From NCBI RefSeq assembly GCF_905404315.1, contig NC_066283.1, positions 4,836,001 to 4,900,000 of the forward strand: a stretch of 64,000 nucleotides of DNA, given 5' to 3'. The first letter of the stretch is position 1. Every line of letters begins with the position of its first letter. Shown in pieces: positions 32,230 to 43,628 of this stretch. The position numbers were made by a program, and so were the translations under genes. Origin of the DNA: Leptidea sinapis (taxonomy: Eukaryota > Arthropoda > Insecta > Lepidoptera > Pieridae). Under the pieces are notes generated by a model that saw only the letters and a list, made by a program, of their open reading frames with translations, ran no database searches and had not been told where the DNA came from.

Positions 32230-33362
32230 TTCTTTGAAACAACTTTTGAAACTTGAAACTTGAAACAATTTTTTTTAAATAAAATATCATACATTTCATA
32301 GGGATTAATATTATATTTGAATAAATACAAATTTGAAAGTTTAACCGACACATTACCTCCATATTTTTCCATTCGCCTATTATTCACAGGAACAAACGTT
32401 GTCGCCCAGTTACCTAGTAGTAGCGTCTAAAGAAGTTAAAACTTCTTGAAGTAAACTTCAAAAACAAATATTGCTTTCCAAAAATTGTAGATTTTAGATT
32501 TAAAAATACCACTTGTAGGTGGTAGGTATTTAGTATATAATTTAAGTATATTTATACTAGTTTACTATAATGATGTAGGTTTTCGTTTTAAATCACACTT
32601 GATTATATATAAGAGTGTGAGGAGGTATTTTCAAGTATTGTGAATGCCATGAAATGTGGTGCTTTATATTTGTATAAAAATAATTTGATGATATTTAAAT
32701 AAACATTATTTAACTAAATTATAAGGTTTTATAATATTATGATTAGTTTTATTACCTAGTGACTATTTTTACATTATATTAAAACTATCATAACGGGGAA
32801 GCGTACCAAGAATACTGGCCGCATTTACATGTTGGATAGCTAGGCTGATCCGTTGACTGAAATAGATGTCAGCGCTTTTGTAGCCAGAAGCTATTTAGGC
32901 GAAAATATAGTACATTCTCCGCGTATCTGTGCCCCACGGGCCAAGTGTCTCGACACCAAACGATACAAAGATATAAGACTCACTATGACCGACATATTTG
33001 CGACGCTTGCTGTCTTCGGCAGTCGAAGCAATGATCTAAGACCTATACAGTTAATACCCACTTATTATTCTGTGCTTATACATGAATACGTATCAACATC
33101 CGGACTCGGAAACAAATATTCTTATTCAATAATGAAGCTGCCGAGATCTTCTCTCAACTCAATCTTGACTTCTTCTCATATATTTATAGTATCTTCAAAA
33201 TTTGTCTTAATAATCCCAATGATGACTACCAAGATAATAGTTTACTGTTAATCATAGCTCTATTTGATCCCGCGATACAGTCTCCAACTAGTGTGGCGAT
33301 TCAATGACAATCACAATCCGTGATGACAATGTAGTCATAACTATAAGCTTGTAAAATATTTA
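32230..33362. other. Intron sequence, unassigned
   Basis: A 132-codon open frame at 32853-33251 (+) starts without an early ATG and shows no domain, and I treat it as chance or repeat-derived. The stretch ATATTTGAATAAATACAAAT near 32312 recurs near 55380. No exon seen. Confidence 0.35.
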
Positions 33363-33500
33363 CCCCCTTATTCATAATAGTCTGCTAACTTAAAGCATTG
33401 CTGATTCTCACTCTGTCTTCTTCTATTGACCTAAGTCAGAATGAGAAATAACACTCCTTAGCGGCTGTTTTAAGTTAGCGGACCATCACGAATAAGGGGG
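33363..33500. mobile_element. 138-bp MITE with TTA target duplication
   Basis: The inverted ends CCCCCTTATTCATAATAGTC and CCCCCTTATTCGTGATGGTC (read from the right) lead into GCTAACTTAAA on both sides. TTA flanks both ends (33360-33362 and 33501-33503). TIRs of this kind with a TWA duplication suggest a PIF/Harbinger-type MITE. Confidence 0.75.
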
Positions 33501-33503
33501 TTA

Positions 33504-34850
33504 AACTTAATGTAATTTAATGACAATGCACTTGTAAAAAGATCAATTTAAATAAATTTATTCATATTCTTATTCTATGAGGACTCGTCTATTGTTGGCT
33601 TTGAAAAGAACAATGCCTTGACATTTGTCATGATTCGAGGTTTTTCAGTCTCCAGTTATTACGACATTATTTCGTGAATAGTTCCGAGTATATTCTAATT
33701 AATATTACACGCAATAAAAAGACGAAACCAGGTCAAGCAAGCAGTAATTTAAAAGCCAAACAAAAACATAAAAAGTGCTACATTTATGAAGCTAGGCATA
33801 AAATATTCTCATTTCGCGTGACTCCAGGCGTCCACTATATAGCCTGTTTTATAACTATTACTAATTAAAGTAATTGAACATTTCACAAGGATATTTCATT
33901 GCACAAGATACGTTTTTATGATTTGGCGTACAACAAACAACGAGACTCCCAATCGTCTATTAAAAGTTCGTCAAAAAATTTCCGAATGGCGTTGTATATA
34001 CGTGTACAAATAAAATTAAAATATTCATTCAAATTGACGCCTTATTTCTTGGCAGTAATGTTCAAAGTCTTATTGTATACGCTCATTAAAACATTTAGTT
34101 TTAGCAATTGAAATATAATTATTTAGCATAATGATTAAAAACTTCAAATTAGTGATACAATTTTGTTAATAATTCAATGGGGCACTTAAAAGAAATACGA
34201 AACTCTATCCTTATTAAGTATAGATATGCTGTTATTTGGACAGTTTTTTACTGAACATTTTGTCATTGCGTGGCGTTGTATTCAAAGCGCGGTCGAAACA
34301 ATCTCGCCGCGCTCGACAATTTTTAGCGTGATTGTGAGTCTAGTTGTTGATTGTACGTCATTGATGTATAGGTATTATTAATAATTGAAATGAACAAGAT
34401 GAAACCTTAGCAGTTTTTGAGAGTTCATAATTCTAAAATAACATACCGTCGCGCTAACTTAGGCGAGACAATCGGTGCTATTAGGGCAACTGCGGCTCCG
34501 ACTAAAAATTGTGAGTTAAAACACAAAAATCAGGGTTTCGTTCTCGGCAAATTCCTCTTCAAAAAATATACCAATCGTTATAAAATTTTGGAAACTGAAT
34601 GAGAAGGAAATATTCTTTATCGGACAGTTTTGATTTTTCGCTTATTATTGTCAGATTTGTATACAAGGCTTCTGTTTGTGGCCTAGATAATTAAGCCGTT
34701 TATTGAGGTATAGAGTACTTACAAAAACAAAAATATCAAAAAGAGTAAAACAGAGAGGCACATATAATATTGATATAGATCTTAATTGAAAATGAGAAAT
34801 TGACCTGCATAAATAAAGTAATTTTGATTTGATTTAATTTAGATATATAC
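33504..34850. other. Intron sequence between exons A and B
   Basis: No exon or known repeat recognised. The ORFs here (33674, 33899, 34417) are short and lack features. A GC-richer patch at 34262-34320 (GCGTGGCGTTGT, AAGCGCGGTCGAAAC) is unexplained. Confidence 0.35.
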
Positions 34851-35024
34851 CAATCAGAATACAATCCTTGGATGGCAGAGGAGCGTTGTGTGGAGAGCTC
34901 GTACTTGCAGCTGGTGCCGCCGCAGAACAAGGCACACTGAAGCGCAGGGTGCGTGCTGGTGCGAACTGCTTCACCCAGCTTGCTGTAGTGGGCAGACGGG
35001 GGCCGACTGATGCGGCGATCCTTC
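34851..35024 (-). CDS. PTPDC1: PTPDC1-like phosphatase, exon A
   Basis: This 174-nt exon on the minus strand has acceptor GTTGCCAG and donor GATTG/GTATAT. It encodes KDRRISRPPSAHYSKLGE, then ALQCALFCGGTSCKYE, then SSAIQGLYSDW. It matches the region just before the phosphatase fold of PTPDC1 (a Cys-rich CxxxCGGxxCKYE motif followed by AIxGxYSxW). TG at the end plus G of exon B gives the Trp. Upstream exon(s) with the start codon were not identified; only a few tens of residues should be missing. The first 44 bp and its acceptor are duplicated 262 bp upstream in transcription (35243-35287). Confidence 0.85.
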
Positions 35025-35242
35025 CTGGCAACCACATACTACATAAATTCATATATTGTGACTATTAAACGCTATACATCTTCGTTTCTCCCAATATCTT
35101 CAGGTGTTTCCCAAGGTTCCCACCTAGGACCTCTTCTATTTAATTTATTTATTAACGACGTGATACATGTTTTCGTGAACTCTAAAATTTTAAAAATAAA
35201 ATATTTTTATTCAATCACTTATTGAAAGTCAAAGACTACCAC
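34981..35242. repeat. 262-bp tandem duplication, unit 1
   Basis: TGCTGTAGTGGGCAGACGGG begins at 34981 and again at 35243. The unit carries the acceptor-side 44 bp of exon A, intron sequence, a small LINE RT fragment and the edge of the LINE 3'-tail repeat. Unit 2 is 35243-35407 plus 37376 to about 37472, split by a Tc1 element. Confidence 0.8.
35085..35200 (+). mobile_element. LINE reverse transcriptase fragment
   Basis: The reading SSGVSQGSHLGPLLFNLFIND is the RT block around the second catalytic motif. It is repeated in duplication unit 2 (35347-35407, continuing at 37376), where the Tc1 inserted within the LLFN-FIN stretch. Confidence 0.65.
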
Positions 35243-35409
35243 TGCTGTAGTGGGCAGACGGGGGCCGACTGATGCGGTGATCCTTCCTGACAACCACATA
35301 ATACATAAATTCATATATTGTGACTATTAAAGGCTAAACATCTTCGTTTCTCCCAATATCTTGTGGTGTTCCCCAAGGTTCCCCCCTAGGACCTCTTCTA
35401 TTTAATATA

Positions 35410-37375
35410 CACTGGCCTTCAAAAGTAAGTATCACACTTTTAAAATTGGGATAACGTTTTAAGTTCACAAGATATACTTTCGAAATAAAAAGGACTCCAA
35501 AGAGAATTTAATTTTGTACATAAAAAATTTATAGTCGGTAACCTTCTTTTAAGAATTGGCTGAAAAAAAACTTCAAAAACAAAACCATTCCTTTTTCAAA
35601 GTGGACGTTTCCGAATTACAATTTTACCATTCACATTTTTCTTTCGGTTTAAATTTTTTTCAAGATCGATGGGTCTTGTTTTAAAAATTTATGCTAAAAA
35701 GCATATAACATTTATTTATCATGCCTCTTTCAGTTGAAGAATGTGCTAGGATCATGGCTTTTCTGGAACTAGGCATCAGTATGCGTCGCACTGCAAGAAT
35801 GGTGGGTGTGACGGTACGAACGGTCCAGAAGGTAAAGCGAAGGTACGAAGAGACTGGACACCATCTGAGGAGACCTTGTAATGGCAGACCCAGGTGTACC
35901 AGTGCCCGAGAAGATCGTTATATTATTTCCACTGTGTTAAGAAATCGCCACCAAAATGCAGTTTAAGTCCAGCAACAGCTACTTCAGACCCGGAGGGACT
36001 ACATTAGTGACAGTTAAGTGAGAAGAAGATTTGCTGAAGCAAATTTGAAACCCCGAAGACCAGCGAGTGGCCCAAAACTCGAGAGACAGCATCGAGTAGC
36101 GAGACTGCGATACGCCCGTGAACACATGCAGTGGGAGGAAGGAGAATGGTCAAGAATTTTGTTTGCAGATGAGTCTCGATTCTCCCTTTACACTTCTGAT
36201 GAAAGGCGAAGTGTTTACAGGCGACCTGGTGAGCGATACCTTCAATCCTGCATCTCAGAAAGAGTCCAATATGGTGGAGGCAGTGTACATGTATGGGCTG
36301 GCATATCTTCAGAAGGTCGCACAGAGCTAGTAGCCATAGAAAATGGCACCCTCACTGGGCAAAGATATGCTCAAGAGATTCTCAATGAGTATGCAGGGCC
36401 GTATTTAGCAAATATGGGTGATGGATCGATGCTGATGCATGATAATGCCCGGCCACACACGGCTCATATCGTACAAGAGTATATTCAGGAGGTCGGTATC
36501 AGCGTGATGGCTTGGCCATCAAGAAGTCCTGATCTCTACCCGATAGAACACGCCTGGGATGAGCTTGGGAGGCTAGTCAGAAATCGCAGACCACCACCTA
36601 CTACCCTCAGGGCACTAAAGCAGGCCCTGGTAGAAGAATGGGAGAATATTCCCCGACATCGGCTCCGAAACCTAGTGTTCAGTATGCCAAACCGGCTCGA
36701 AGCTGTAATCAGAGCTCGAGGAGGCAATACCAGTTATTAAAAATTAAATAACATGTAATACATTTTAGTTACAAAAAATGTCTATTTTCATTGTTTTATC
36801 TTTTTTAAGTTAAAAATGTTACTAATGTATAATTTTAGTTTCTAAGAATTAAAGCCTATAAAATTTGCAACAAAACGTTTTTAATCTTAAATCTCTACCT
36901 TCTATAGTTAAGATTTTTTTTTAAATAATTATTACTAAAAAAACAAATTTTACATTGCGGTTTCAAAGCAATAAAAACCACTGAGGTTTGTACAATTGCT
37001 AAATTAAGTCTACACCAACAGAGTTAAATTAATAAAAGAAAAAATAGTTGACAATCACTTAGCTATACATTATAATTATACAAATAAAAGTAAAAGTACT
37101 TGATACAATTAATAGTTAAGCACGATAAGTTGATCGGTGGTCAGTCAAGTTTTAAAAAGTATTTTTTAAATTCTGTTTTAAATTTGTCTCATTCAACGAG
37201 TCGGTCAAGTCACGTGGCAGTTTATTAATCAGTCTAGGTACTATGAAAGCTGTTTTTCTTTCACCGAACGCATTGGATGCCCGAGGCATGTGCAGCCGGT
37301 TTAGACTAACAGCGCGCGTATACACGGGGTGATCTATGGTTTGAAAAGTGTGATACTTACTTTTGCAGGCCAGTG
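35410..37375 (+). mobile_element. Tc1-family transposon (DD34E)
   Basis: The 1966-bp element is flanked by TA (35408-35409 and 37376-37377). The terminal inverted repeats are CACTGGCCTTCAAAAGTAAG on the left and CACTGGCCTGCAAAAGTAAG read from the right, both continuing into TATCACACTTTT. The transposase gene is central. The 3' part (37080-37340) includes sequence beyond the usual Tc1 size, possibly a small extra insertion. Confidence 0.92.
35721..36740 (+). pseudogene. Tc1 transposase with two in-frame stops
   Basis: One reading frame of about 340 codons. The paired helix-turn-helix region (MPLSVEECARIMAFLELGIS, then RMVGVTVRTVQKVKRRY) is at the N terminus. The catalytic residues are Asp in LFADESRF, Asp in MHDNARPHTA and Glu in DLYPIEHAWD, with 34 residues between the last two (DD34E). 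Stops at 35964-35966 and 36015-36017 cut the protein between the DNA-binding and catalytic domains; the 240-codon catalytic ORF is otherwise open. It could be mobilised in trans through its intact ends. Confidence 0.9.
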
Positions 37376-37435
37376 TATTTATTAACGGCGTGATACATGT
37401 TTTCGTAAACTCTAAAATTTTTAAAATTTAATAAT

Positions 37436-37550
37436 TTTATTCAATCACTTATTGAAAGTCAAAAACTACCACTCATTGGAAAAAGTATGCGTCAGACCTG
37501 AGAAGAACTGGCTTAGCAAGAAACTTAACCGTTTTTTTTTTCACAACACT
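37436..37550 (-). repeat. LINE 3'-tail family, partial
   Basis: Contains AATCACTTATTGAAAGTCAA and CAGACCTGAGAAGAAC as in the 31950 copy. Confidence 0.55.
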
Positions 37551-38162
37551 AAGGCTTATTAATTATAATATATAGGGAATATAATAAGTTAATTATATTT
37601 CCAACTATGCATATTTAATTTTGTAGTTATACCAAATCCATTAGCTTAATGTGTCAGAGTGAGTAAGTGCTCAATAAGTCCGAAAAAGTTTTCACTTCAA
37701 ATAATATCTGTAATTATAACATAAAGAACGTTCATTGGTATTCGTTTGAGGGCGATATGACATTAATATCTATAAAATTCATCCGTTCACTGTTATTTCT
37801 ATTATTGTATCTTTAGAAGCAATAAATAAGGTTCATTTTTGAATTACGATAGAAATTCGTAACACAAAAATTAATGTTTCCATCAAATATTATCCAAACT
37901 TATCACAGCGAAGATCTAATAAAGGGCAGGTAATGGGCTGATCACGTGCTAGGTTTATAGTTTAATGTTTCCGGGAAATTAACGTCTGCTCCCGATTTTC
38001 AATTCATTGTTTCATTAGTGACACATATATTCTATTGATAACTTAATACGTACGGGCATACGTTCAAAATATATTGAAATGGTGAAGTCGTTGCTTAAGC
38101 GTATAGCAATCGCTTTCACTACTATATCATAAAAAATACAGTGGAGAATCTTCCAAAAGCAA
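37551..38162. other. Unassigned spacer
   Basis: AT-rich. No gene or known repeat recognised. Confidence 0.3.
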
Positions 38163-38520
38163 CTAACGTAAACACCTTATAATATTTTGAAGTGAAACTT
38201 CTTTTGAATCGTTGCGATTTGAAACTCGATGAAACGAAAAAGCGAGACGATAGGGGCGCCGTTATCAGCTATTATTAATAAAACTATTATTTAGGCCGCC
38301 GCGGCAATATATGATATAATCAAGAATATGGATATAATATTCGAGGTTTTCGAGGGTGCAGATAACGGATTTGGAATTATTTATGAAATCCAAGACGGCC
38401 AACACGCTAAATTATTTTTGGGGCTATACGTAATGGTAACCCTAATGCCAAACACCTAAAATAAATCTTTTGGAAATTTTTGTGGAACTAAAATCGTTGA
38501 AATCACGAAACTATGTGCTA
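38163..38520 (-). repeat. Partial copy of the foldback element with 100-bp unit
   Basis: GTGAAACTTCTTTTGAATCG, one 100-bp unit (GATATAATATTCGAGG, then AAATCCAAGACGGCC) and GGGGCTATACGTAATGGTAA match blocks of 24933-26123. Confidence 0.5.
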
Positions 38521-38544
38521 ACGAATAAGAACTTGTTCTTCACT

Positions 38545-38880
38545 GTATAATGTTATTACAGCTGATCAATCTTCTCGTACTGATGATGCAAATGAGAATA
38601 AAAGTGACGGTTATATTATAGATAACTTAGAAGAAAATTGAGGCATTATTTCTCGTTCCCTAGATCATAACCAAGATTATATATAGCAAATAGTTGGATA
38701 TATAGCTGCGTATGTGGTGAGAACTCTTTGTCACCATTTAAAATGCATGGGTTGCATCGACTTGTTAACTGTGAATAGTAAGTTTGAGTACCACAAATGA
38801 GTAAGCTCACGAGATTGACGTTGAATAATATATGCCTCAAGCATATGAGGTTTGCAAAGCTGCAGAATTTGTAATATATA
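38545..38880 (+). mobile_element. P-element-like transposase C-terminal remnant
   Basis: A single frame with stops reads ADQSSRTDDANENKSDGY, then IVGYIAAYVVRTLCHHLKC, then MGCIDLL. YIAGYVVRKL followed by a KCxxC pair is the typical C-terminal region of P-element/THAP9-type transposases. An acceptor-like TGTTATTACAG precedes it. Only the 3' end is present. Confidence 0.5.
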
Positions 38881-38989
38881 TAAAATAGTAAACCTTACAT
38901 TTATCCTGATACTCTATATCCATCTCAATCTCTCGCAGCCTACCCCTGATTAAAAATACTCATTGAAAAGTATTGAAAATTATGAAATT

Positions 38990-39592
38990 TTAATTGTTTT
39001 CAATAATCCAATGGGGACCATTAGGGTCCAATATTGGACCGCTCTTCTTGCTTATCTATATAAATGATCTTCTTAATCTAAAAAATTTAAGGCAGTAATG
39101 TTTGCGGACGACAGTTCACTGATATTCAAAGTGAAAAGAAACCATGTTATGTATGATGAAGGAAACGATATTCTATCGGACATCGTGTACTGGCTTAGCG
39201 CTAATAAATAACCTATTGTTAAATAGCAAGAAAACGAAATATTTAAAATTAATCGTACCATGTGTCAAAAATATAGCTGCAAGTGTTTTGTAAAACGGAG
39301 AGGTGATAAAACCGGTGGAATCATCTATATTTCTTGGTATTGTTAAAAACGTTTGTGTGGTAAAGGTTATTATAACATAAATGACTTTCTTAATGATACC
39401 ACATATTGGGAATAGAGCAACCGCCATCAGGCTATTAAATAATAAGATTAATTGTATAATATTACTTTGTTAACATATTTTTTGATGAAAAAAAAGCCAG
39501 CTGAGTTAGTTGCGCCCGTTCTTCTCAGGTCTGAGACATACTTTTTGGAATGGGTGGTAGTTTTGTATATTATCTCGAAAATATTGCGTCGT
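38990..39592 (+). mobile_element. LINE fragment: RT core joined to 3' tail
   Basis: 38990-39345 translates with one or two stops as LGPLLL-YINDL, then VMFADDSSLIFKVK (catalytic box), then LLLNSKKTKYLKLIV, then VNGEVIKPVESSIFLGI. From 39346 it is the LINE 3'-tail family (sense orientation). The thumb region between is missing, so the copy is internally deleted. It links that tail family to a jockey-superfamily RT. Confidence 0.65.
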
Positions 39593-39623
39593 AAGATCTT
39601 TGTAAATCCAAAAACAAATCTAC

Positions 39624-39906
39624 AGAACGTCGCTTCATTGTGTGTATTCTACTGCATTTATCACGCGGAGTGTTTCGAAGAGCTGTTTGAAATAATTCCT
39701 CTCGCCGAATTCCACCTTCGTACGACAAGTAAAAATTGGGATATCATCCCCACCATGTGGATGTGTGGCGTTCCTCCACAGTGCGGTCTTCAAGGAAGTT
39801 TCTTACATACTACAAAGCTGTGGAATGAGCTTCCTTGCGCGGTATTTTCGGGACGATACGGTATGAGTGCCTTAAAAAACGCGTACACCTTCCTTAAAGG
39901 CAGGCC
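39624..39906 (+). mobile_element. CR1-like LINE, 5'-truncated copy
   Basis: Matches the last ORF2 part of the 11.5-kb element (VASLCVFYRIYHGECSEELF, then LWNELPCAVF, then FLKGR). It keeps CGA where that element has a TGA stop, which confirms that stop as a private lesion. It ends without the 3' UTR. Confidence 0.8.
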
Positions 39907-39912
39907 ACGCTA

Positions 39913-40195
39913 ATGTAAAGTTTTTGATATGTTTTTCTAGACATCATGCCGAATCGAATGACTCATCTCATATGTTTTTAAGAGCTTTATCAATAATTAA
40001 CACGGTTTTGACTTGTTGACTAACCTATCCGTGTAAGTTTTTCGTTATAACGTTATAAAGAGTTGACAGATGGCACTCATACTTTCTACATTCGTAAAAT
40101 TAATGTTTTTAGGTCCTTCGTACGATTACTTGGAATGCAATAAACTCAAGAATCTAAATACAACGATAACAGACAGCGTATTTCAAAATCGTTTA
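39913..40195. other. Unassigned spacer
   Basis: No gene recognised. Confidence 0.3.
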
Positions 40196-40422
40196 ACGGC
40201 TATTTTCAATAACCTATCTTCCCTTGGTTTAACTTACGGATACATTGCTGTCACCGTTTAATGACAAGATCTTATCTATCCATAGTTATGTCCAATATTA
40301 TTATAGTATAGGCCAATGCTATCTGTCAATAGGTTATTGAAATGTAAGTAATCGTCAAAGAATAGATTTGTCTATGTCTAGTCAGTTAAACTAAGGATAG
40401 ATAGATTATTGAAAACGGCCGT
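40196..40422 (-). mobile_element. MITE, relative of the one at 16735
   Basis: The inverted ends ACGGCTATTTTCAATAACCT and ACGGCCGTTTTCAATAATCT (read from the right) share internal blocks with 16735-16976 in inverted orientation (GACAGCAATGTATCCGTAA). Confidence 0.7.
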
Positions 40423-42280
40423 AAGAGAGTATTCCTTGCTGACAACAGATTGAACTTTATACATTAGTTTTGTGATAATATATAATTTTGAAATATAATA
40501 ATATAATTTTAAAAGGTATTTTTTGTCAAAAGCGGCATAAATAACATAATATTTAAAATTTTGTTTGAACCATGAAATTTAAAAGAGAATTTAAAAAGTA
40601 AAGGCGTTCAAATTAAAAAAAATAAAATGATATTCTGATGGGATAGATTTCTGATACGCAATGGTATTCACGTCAGTCAGTTCTACCACTTTTGGCGGTG
40701 CATTTATTATATTCAAAATTTACCTGTTCAAAAAGTGATATTTGCTAAAGTTTGTTAGTTTAATACCAGACGATCTTTTTCTTAATTTTGACATTTTGTT
40801 ATATATGTAGCACCTCGAACGACATTTAAATTACTGACCCAAAAAGACCACACGTAAAGCGTTCGTAATGACATGAAAGGTAATGTAAACATTGTTGGTA
40901 CGGTGTGCATATAAATTATTATTTGTATAAAGCTGTTATATATTATTTATTAATTTTTAAAACTTATACTAATTAACAGGTAGGTCTTGTGTATATATAT
41001 ATATATTATATTTCATGTATCTGGGTAATAGCTTTAACAATGATGAATTGACACGGTGATTTTTGGGGGCACAAAATTATATAAGTCAGTTCTTATTTCT
41101 GGTAAGACGCCTTTTAGTGAGTTTTTACACGCGCCGTCTTCCAGGTATCTTTCCATCTCTATTCTCACATGAAGAGTGATTTCTTTCTCTATTTTGGGAC
41201 ATCTTTTTGCATGAAACCCAATAGGGTTTGGGAGACTAAAGTCTCCCAAACTCAGTTACACAGGTACTTTCTCTCACTGGGGCCGACCCCAGTCAGCATC
41301 GTGGTCAGCATAACAGTTGCATATGGAGTGGATGATCTGCCTCTACCGAATTCTGTTCAGCCTCTATCAACTGTGAAGAATTTGGATGACGAGTCTTTAA
41401 TCTGGTGAGTCCATTTTGTTGGAGGACGACGGCCCGATCTTTCCCCTTTGGTATTTTAAACCACAATTATTTTTTTCGAGCTTTCGTCACCTCTGTGTGG
41501 CTAAAATATGAAATAATACGTGTTATATATATATATATAAATGCAGACAACGTATATATATACATATATATATATATATCATAAGGTCATAAGTACATGC
41601 GAGTTTTTATTCGATAAATATATATAATGATGGGGATGATTGAAAACCAGCGCTGCATGAAATAATTATTTCAAGCTGCAAAAGCTGAGCCTACTCCCCT
41701 TCGTATTAGAGTATTTTTATAATAAGTTGATTTTGTATTCTTAAATTTACTTGAAGGCAATAAGTTTTACTATTATTATTATTCGGAGCTGGTTCAGATC
41801 AATGCCATGGTGCGTTTTGCTGTCTAAGATATTCTTAATATTCGCCTCCAACATCACATCTTAAATGCATCAATCCTTTGCCTTTCTCGGCTCATAGGTA
41901 CTCAAGTGAACACAACACTAGTGTACACAAGAGGATTATAATCCGTAAAATGTGTTTCTGTAACAGCTACTCTCTGTTTATGACAAATTTCAAGTAGCTG
42001 TAGATACCTGATTTGTTAAATAATCCTTTTCAAGCTGGGTGTGATAATCGTCATTCATAATTTTAGACGGTGACATCAATAAAACGTATTTCTTGAATAT
42101 GTGGATGTGGGGGTCAGGAAAGAAATACAGGGATGGAGGGAACTGACCTGGTAAATGCTGGTACTCCTCTTCAGCCCCTGGGGGAAATAAATTGGCCTTT
42201 ATATAAATCCTTTCTTCTTCATTTAGTTCGTGTTTGGTGTTTAGGTCATTTAGTCACTAATGAGGTTAGTTAGGTGGCGC
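40423..42280. other. Unassigned spacer with microsatellites
   Basis: No gene seen. TA repeats lie at 40995-41010, 41527-41542 and 41551-41580. A perfect 11-bp-arm hairpin (GTTTGGGAGAC, loop TAAA) is at 41226-41251. The stretch 41034-41480 has more balanced composition and two opposing ORFs (71 and 79 codons) with no recognisable domain; it may be a repeat or UTR-like sequence. Confidence 0.35.
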
Positions 42281-42450
42281 GTCCGCCATCAAATTACTTG
42301 AATGCGCGGGTCGCGGAGCGCTGCGCAAGTGTGTGAGCGCGTGATCCATCGATGAGAGAGTCCGGGGTGAGGTAGGGGGATAGGGCACTGGGTGTGGAAG
42401 GAGGTCTGAGGAAGCGGGTAGTAGAAACTAGAAATTGACAACCAACGTTA
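42281..42450. other. CpG-rich patch
   Basis: GCGCGGGTCGCGGAGCGCTG and neighbouring sequence stand out from the AT-rich surroundings. It could be a promoter or a repeat; no gene start could be tied to it. Confidence 0.25.
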
Positions 42451-42627
42451 ACGCTGACAGTTACATGTTCGTTCCGAAATGAGCAAATGAAATATGGCGC
42501 CAACAATATGCATTCAAACTTGGTAAATCTATACTTATAGATAAAATCAGAAACTGACCGACTTATACTATGTATATGAGTCGTTAGCGTGCTCCCTTGT
42601 AAACTATTCATAATATTCTATTTCTTT

Positions 42628-42737
42628 AAAGTACCAATGTTCTACGGCCTAGAGGGCACCATGCTAGGCAGTTTAGTCTATAGTTTAATTGTACGTGGAA
42701 GAAAACTGATTGATAACCCTACTGTAAGGATACACCA
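42628..42737 (-). mobile_element. Highly diverged CR1-like LINE 3' fragment
   Basis: Resembles 23500-23610: GTACCAATGTTCTACGGCC, then AGTTTAATTGTACGTGGAAG, then AACCCTACTGTAAGGA. It is much older than the other copies. Confidence 0.45.
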
Positions 42738-42739
42738 CA

Positions 42740-43397
42740 CTTTAATCGCTTGTGTACGGAAGAAGGTTTGCGAGTGACTAAATGACAGGTTTATCTTGTG
42801 ATTCGTCTAGATCCATCATGGAAATTAATAATATTATTTTTTTGTGCTGGTAACAAAAAAAAAGACTAGGATGTAGCTTGTAAAGTACCACTTCACGAAA
42901 AAAATACACGTGGGCAGAATTCTGGTATAAAATTAAGTTTTCATGCTTACAGTGATATAAATGAGTTACTATTTTAATAAAATAAAGATTACTTATTTTT
43001 TATGCGGACGCTACAATGATAAGTTGGTGAAAGGACAAATAGTGACTACAATAATATTTATATTATATTGTAATGCAGCCGTTTTATTAAAACAAATATT
43101 TTATCAGTGCTAACATGTCTTTCTTTTGAATTTTTTTAACTTATACAAGTATAACTGTATATTTTTGTTTAAAGATAAGGAAGGCAAACAATATTGTACA
43201 ATAATAAATAAGCATTTAATAATACTATGTTCAGAAAATTTATATTTAAATGAGAGTAAATAAAAATTGACATTGAGTTCTACTTTCAACAGATCTCAAT
43301 TAGACTGCATTTTTGTATGTTTGTTAGATCATATATTCGCCCTTGCGGCATGGCTTTGGACATGAAGAGAAGAACTGATAAGAAACTTCCAGAAATA
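42740..43397. other. Unassigned AT-rich spacer
   Basis: No gene recognised. Confidence 0.3.
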
Positions 43398-43547
43398 TTC
43401 ATCATGCTCACTGAATGGCATTGCTTGCGGCGGCGTCTTGTGCCAGGTCGTCTCCTTCCCTCAAATATGCGCGAAGGGAACGATTGCTGGTCCATGCGAC
43501 AACTCGTGAACGGGTGCTGCTTGTGGTGCCAGGTCGATCAGATCCTG
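43398..43547 (-). repeat. Dispersed repeat, AAGCAGCACCCGTT family
   Basis: Inverted copy of the family at 3594 and 18016. It is the longest of the three (GCGGCGTCTTGTGCCAGGTC to GTGGTGCCAGGTCGATCAG). Confidence 0.6.
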
Positions 43548-43628
43548 AGTGGCACTGCATTGGAGGGGGAGGTCGTATCACTTACCTACCATTCAGTGTA
43601 CGACATACACGTCAAGCTACTTCTGATC

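Noticed and set aside
32853..33251. 132-codon plus-strand ORF
   Set aside because: It opens at TTG, the first ATG is 44 codons in, and no domain, signal or conservation is visible.
34834..35052. Minus-strand ORF MNLCSMWLPGRIAAS across exon A
   Set aside because: Wrong frame; the frame giving CGGTSCKYE and SAIQGLYSDW matches the phosphatase family and splices in phase.
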